Source: Maribacter sp. HTCC2170
GTDB taxonomy: Bacteria; Bacteroidota; Bacteroidia; Flavobacteriales; Flavobacteriaceae
DNA: 64,000 bases
Direction: 5' to 3'
Assembly (NCBI RefSeq): GCF_000153165.2
Contig: NC_014472.1
Location: 1,237,501-1,301,500 of the forward strand
Numbering within the stretch: position 1 is the first letter of the stretch; the number at the start of each line of letters is the position of its first letter. The translations under genes were made by a program, and so were the position numbers. Below are positions 61,613-64,000 of this stretch, in pieces. The notes beneath the pieces are model-generated. The model was not told the origin of the DNA and did no database searches. It worked only from the letters and a program-made list of their open reading frames with translations.

Positions 61613-62293
61613 ATGTCTATAAAAATTATAGGTGCCGGATTACCGAGAACAGGCACAAATACCTTAAAGCAAAGTTTAGAACAATTAGGTCACAAACATG
61701 TGTACCATATGAAAGAATTACTGGTGAATCCGGAAAAACTTCATTTATGGAAAACGCTTGACGAAACGGGAGATACCGATTGGGATGCATTATACGAAGG
61801 TTTTGATGGAACAGTGGATTTTCCTGCATATCCCTGGTACAAAGAACACATGAAAAAATACCCGGATGCAAAAGTTATAATGACGATACGGGATTTTGAA
61901 AGCTGGTATAAAAGTGTTGACAGCACAGTTTTTAGAGCAGGGCCACAAACGCCTTTTGAGAAAATAAAAATGATAGGGAAATTACTATTCAGCTCAAGGG
62001 CGCGAAAGGTGGTCCAGTGCATTAAATGGTTTAAAAAAGTCTTTTTCGCTGAGCGATTGCAAGGCCGGTTTGGAGATATTGATTTTGCAAAAAAATTCTG
62101 GGAAGATCATATTTCCAATGTAAAGGCCTCTGTTCCAGAGGATAAATTATTGATTTACGATGTGCGAGATGGTTGGGGGCCACTTTGTAAGTTTTTAGGA
62201 GTGCCAGAACCCGCAGAACCCCTACCCCATTTAAATAAAAAAGAGAATTTCAAAAAAATGCTGCCTAAGCTTATGAAGGGAGAGATGGTTTAA
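61613..62293 (+). CDS. PAPS-dependent sulfotransferase (Sulfotransfer_4-like)
   Basis: The 226-aa cytoplasmic protein has the 5'-phosphosulfate loop GLPRTGTNTLKQSLEQLG (9-26) and the 3'-phosphate motif MTIRDFESWYKSV with Arg93 and Ser101. It resembles the PF17784 sulfotransferases. It would transfer sulfate from PAPS, made by the genes just upstream, to an alcohol or phenol of a small molecule or lipid. The acceptor cannot be told from sequence. It lies 28 bp after cysN and 20 bp before a transporter. Confidence 0.9.
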   Translation: MSIKIIGAGLPRTGTNTLKQSLEQLGHKHVYHMKELLVNPEKLHLWKTLDETGDTDWDALYEGFDGTVDFPAYPWYKEHMKKYPDAKVIMTIRDFESWYKSVDSTVFRAGPQTPFEKIKMIGKLLFSSRARKVVQCIKWFKKVFFAERLQGRFGDIDFAKKFWEDHISNVKASVPEDKLLIYDVRDGWGPLCKFLGVPEPAEPLPHLNKKENFKKMLPKLMKGEMV

Positions 62294-62313
62294 TTCAGAT
62301 TACAATTAAAACT

Positions 62314-63480
62314 ATGAACCCAGAAAGTAAGCAAGTAAAATTGGCATTATTGTTAGTGAGTAGTTTAACAATAATGTCAATGATAACGATATCGGCGTCT
62401 TTACCCGATATGACAGATCATTTTAAATATCTTGATAATAGCGACAAATTGGTGAAATTCACCTTGTCATTTCCTGGTCTTTTTATTGCATTAAGTGCCA
62501 TTATCGCAGGTATAGTGATTGATAAGGTGGGAAGGCTGAAACTATTGGGTGCGGCACTTTTTTTATATGCTGTTGGTGGTACGTCTGGATATTGGCTGGA
62601 TAATCTATACCTAATATTAGTGGGAAGAGCCTTGTTAGGAATCTGTGTTGGTATATCCATGACCATAGTAACCACCTTAGTTGCCGATTACTACAAAGGG
62701 CAAGCCAGACAGCAATTTGCCGGTTTGCAAATAGCGGTTATGTCATTGGGAGGTATTGTATTTATAACCCTTGGTGGCTTCCTGGCCGATGTTAGTTGGC
62801 GTGTACCCTTTTTATTATATGCATTTTCCTTGCTTATATTGCCAGTTGCCTATAAGTATTTGAAGGAACCAAAGCGTGATGAACAGATCAATAAGACCAA
62901 AGAAACCAAATCGCCGAATATTATCTGGTTTGTTTTCGTTAATGTTATGCTGATGTGGATTTTGTTTTTCATAATCCCGATTCAAATTCCTTTTCATCTC
63001 AAAGCTATTGGGGTTGAGTCAAATGGTTTAATAGGTATTGCTATTGCTTCAAGTACTTTTTTCTCTGCTGTGTCTGCAATAACATACGGCAAAATCAGTA
63101 AGTCATTGAACTTTAAACAAGTGTTTGTCATTGGCTATTTTATCATGGCCTTAGCCTTTCTAGTCTTAGCTTATAGCAATAGTTATTCAATGGTACTATT
63201 GGCTATGTTATTGGGAGGCCTAGGTATGGGCGTTATGATTCCAAATGCCAATGTTTGGGTGATGCAATTAGCCCCTATTGAAATTAGAGGAAGAGAAATA
63301 GGTAGACTTACAACATTCTGGTTTATGGGTCAATTTTTGTCACCATTATTGTTACTTCCCTTGCTAGATATTTTTGATCAAAAACAAATGTTTCTTATGG
63401 TTGCTGGGTTATTGGTGATTTTAAGTTTAATTTTTGTAGCTCTACTTATTACAGTGAAAAACAAGACTAGTCGAAATTAA
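62314..63480 (+). CDS. MFS transporter
   Basis: The 388-aa protein has about twelve transmembrane helices. The MFS loop signature is GIVIDKVGRLKLLGAALF after helix 2, and the second half contains GGLGMGVMIPNANVWVMQLAP and IRGREIGRLTTFWFMG. It looks like a drug/metabolite exporter rather than a sugar importer. Its position directly after the sulfotransferase suggests export of the sulfated product. Confidence 0.9.
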   Translation: MNPESKQVKLALLLVSSLTIMSMITISASLPDMTDHFKYLDNSDKLVKFTLSFPGLFIALSAIIAGIVIDKVGRLKLLGAALFLYAVGGTSGYWLDNLYLILVGRALLGICVGISMTIVTTLVADYYKGQARQQFAGLQIAVMSLGGIVFITLGGFLADVSWRVPFLLYAFSLLILPVAYKYLKEPKRDEQINKTKETKSPNIIWFVFVNVMLMWILFFIIPIQIPFHLKAIGVESNGLIGIAIASSTFFSAVSAITYGKISKSLNFKQVFVIGYFIMALAFLVLAYSNSYSMVLLAMLLGGLGMGVMIPNANVWVMQLAPIEIRGREIGRLTTFWFMGQFLSPLLLLPLLDIFDQKQMFLMVAGLLVILSLIFVALLITVKNKTSRN

Positions 63481-63552
63481 ATATATAATTATGGAACCTA
63501 AAGATCCCAAATGATTTACCAAAAACTGCTCACCTACACCTTAGAAAAGTTG

Positions 63553-63607
63553 TTCGGTATTATACCATTTTGACCTTGGAACACCGCACATTTGTTTTTA
63601 TTGACTT
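63553..63607 (+). repeat. Right copy of direct repeat flanking the sulfation region
   Basis: This is the second copy of the element at 55992-56050, in the same orientation: TTCGGTATTATACC, TTTTGACC, GGAA and a terminal TTGACTT. It lies 73 bp after the MFS stop codon with no gene following on the same strand. The pair brackets exactly the ASST-cys-sulfotransferase-MFS block. Confidence 0.6.
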
Positions 63608-63716
63608 GAGGCTCGCAATCCAAAAGGCATCACTGGTATTCGAACCAAATACGTTATATTTATCAGCTATGAAATGCCTGCAAGGCTTTCATTTTCCGCA
63701 GCAAACTCTACTATAG

Positions 63717-63872
63717 TTAATGGTCTTGTCTTATTTTGGAGTACTTATTTGAGGCTGTATTGGGAGGTAAGATATGCTCTTTAGATCTACTATTGGATTT
63801 TTTTTGAGATGTTTTTATTGTCCCACAAGAGATAAACAGAAACGAAATTAAAACAAGGATCATCTTCTTCAT
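63717..63872 (-). CDS. Putative 51-aa lipoprotein
   Basis: The short frame starts MKKMILVLISFLFISCGTIK, a clear lipoprotein signal with Cys16, and continues as a Ser/Lys-rich tail ending YSKIRQDH before TAA. It is too short to assign to a family. It follows the tRNA-Asn terminator on the minus strand. Confidence 0.55.
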   Translation of the reverse strand: MKKMILVLISFLFISCGTIKTSQKKSNSRSKEHILPPNTASNKYSKIRQDH

Positions 63873-63908
63873 ATACGTATTTCTACTTTCTAACGAATAT
63901 AAATTTAT

Positions 63909-63940
63909 AAAAAAAGGTCATACTTCAAAAGTATGACCTT
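63909..63940 (-). terminator. Terminator downstream of tRNA-Asn
   Basis: AAGGTCATACTT (63914-63925) and AAGTATGACCTT (63929-63940) form a perfect 12-bp stem with a CAA loop; on the minus strand a T run follows. It lies 13 bp after the tRNA-Asn 3' end. Confidence 0.92.
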
Positions 63941-63953
63941 AATTAAAACTTTG

Positions 63954-64000
63954 CTCCCCCTCTTGGACTCGAACCAAGGACCCTCTGATTAACAGTCAGA
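63954..64000 (-). tRNA. tRNA-Asn (anticodon GTT), 5' part outside window
   Basis: The minus strand reads an anticodon stem TCTGA/TCAGA with loop CTGTTAA (anticodon GTT), a T arm CTTGG/CCAAG with loop TTCGAGT, the acceptor 3' strand AGGGGGA and discriminator G. The D arm and 5' acceptor lie beyond base 64000. Confidence 0.93.

Noticed and set aside
1-64000. CRISPR arrays, insertion sequences, prophage genes, classical toxin-antitoxin pairs
   Set aside because: No regularly spaced repeat arrays, transposase or phage structural genes were recognised on either strand.

Overview
The window reads as a chromosomal segment of a marine-type member of the Flavobacteriaceae (Bacteroidota). The evidence is low GC content, Bacteroidetes-style -7 promoter motifs (TAnnTTTG), a type IX secretion sorting domain, an SDR-type threonine dehydrogenase of the Flavobacterium kind, many exported proteins ending their signal peptides in 'AQ', and families common in this group (DUF1800/DUF1501 pairs, DUF2652, VPS10-like propellers, short SSB). 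No phage, insertion sequence, integrase or CRISPR array is visible.

Layout. 1-3.8 kb: end of a YraN-like gene, then a DUF1800/DUF1501 pair. 3.9-8.1 kb: metG and tex; a REP-like palindrome lies in frame inside metG. 8.2-30 kb: mostly housekeeping and solitary genes (PAP2 phosphatase, ferritin, beta-lactamase-like hydrolase, ssb, RluA-type pseudouridine synthase, sulfatase, DinB, a large Asp-box propeller, pentapeptide protein, CBS protein, membrane M28 peptidase, a cyclase-like DUF2652 protein, a Cys/Met PLP enzyme with an NhaC antiporter). 30-31 kb: threonine dehydrogenase. 31.2-35.5 kb: a Tat-exported PaoABC-type molybdenum hydroxylase followed by a Cys-rich small protein. 36.4-43.1 kb: a four-gene cassette with planctomycete-type cytochrome domains (PSCyt/DUF1549/DUF1553, DUF1501, beta-propeller, DUF2231-cytochrome-LRR) that ends against tRNA-Arg(CCT). 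43.2-49.7 kb, minus strand: a seven-gene operon of an amidohydrolase, a BASS transporter, an RraA-fold aldolase, RidA, a DgaE/SelA-like PLP lyase, a second RidA and an esterase. 50-52.4 kb: a CBM9-like lipoprotein, a secreted muramidase and small membrane peptides. 52.6-55.8 kb, minus strand: an overlapping four-gene signalling module with a Ras-like GTPase. 56.1-63.5 kb: an aryl-sulfate sulfotransferase, the PAPS-forming set cysQ-cysC-cysD-cysN, a PAPS-type sulfotransferase and an MFS transporter, flanked by an imperfect direct repeat of about 57 bp. The window ends with a small lipoprotein and a partial tRNA-Asn(GTT).

Three blocks are the best candidates for undescribed biology. First, the 43-50 kb operon looks like a complete deacylation, beta-elimination, imine-hydrolysis and aldol-cleavage route in which every enzyme, including the PLP enzyme and both RidA proteins, carries an export signal. 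Second, the 52-56 kb operon couples a small GTPase lacking the Ras Gln61 equivalent to a roadblock/longin-like protein, a coiled-coil protein and a soluble hybrid histidine kinase. Third, the 56-63 kb island makes PAPS and sulfates something without any sulfate-reduction genes, and appears to pair a cytoplasmic sulfotransferase with an exporter and an exported sulfotransferase.

All functional calls come from reading motifs in the translations; no database search was run.
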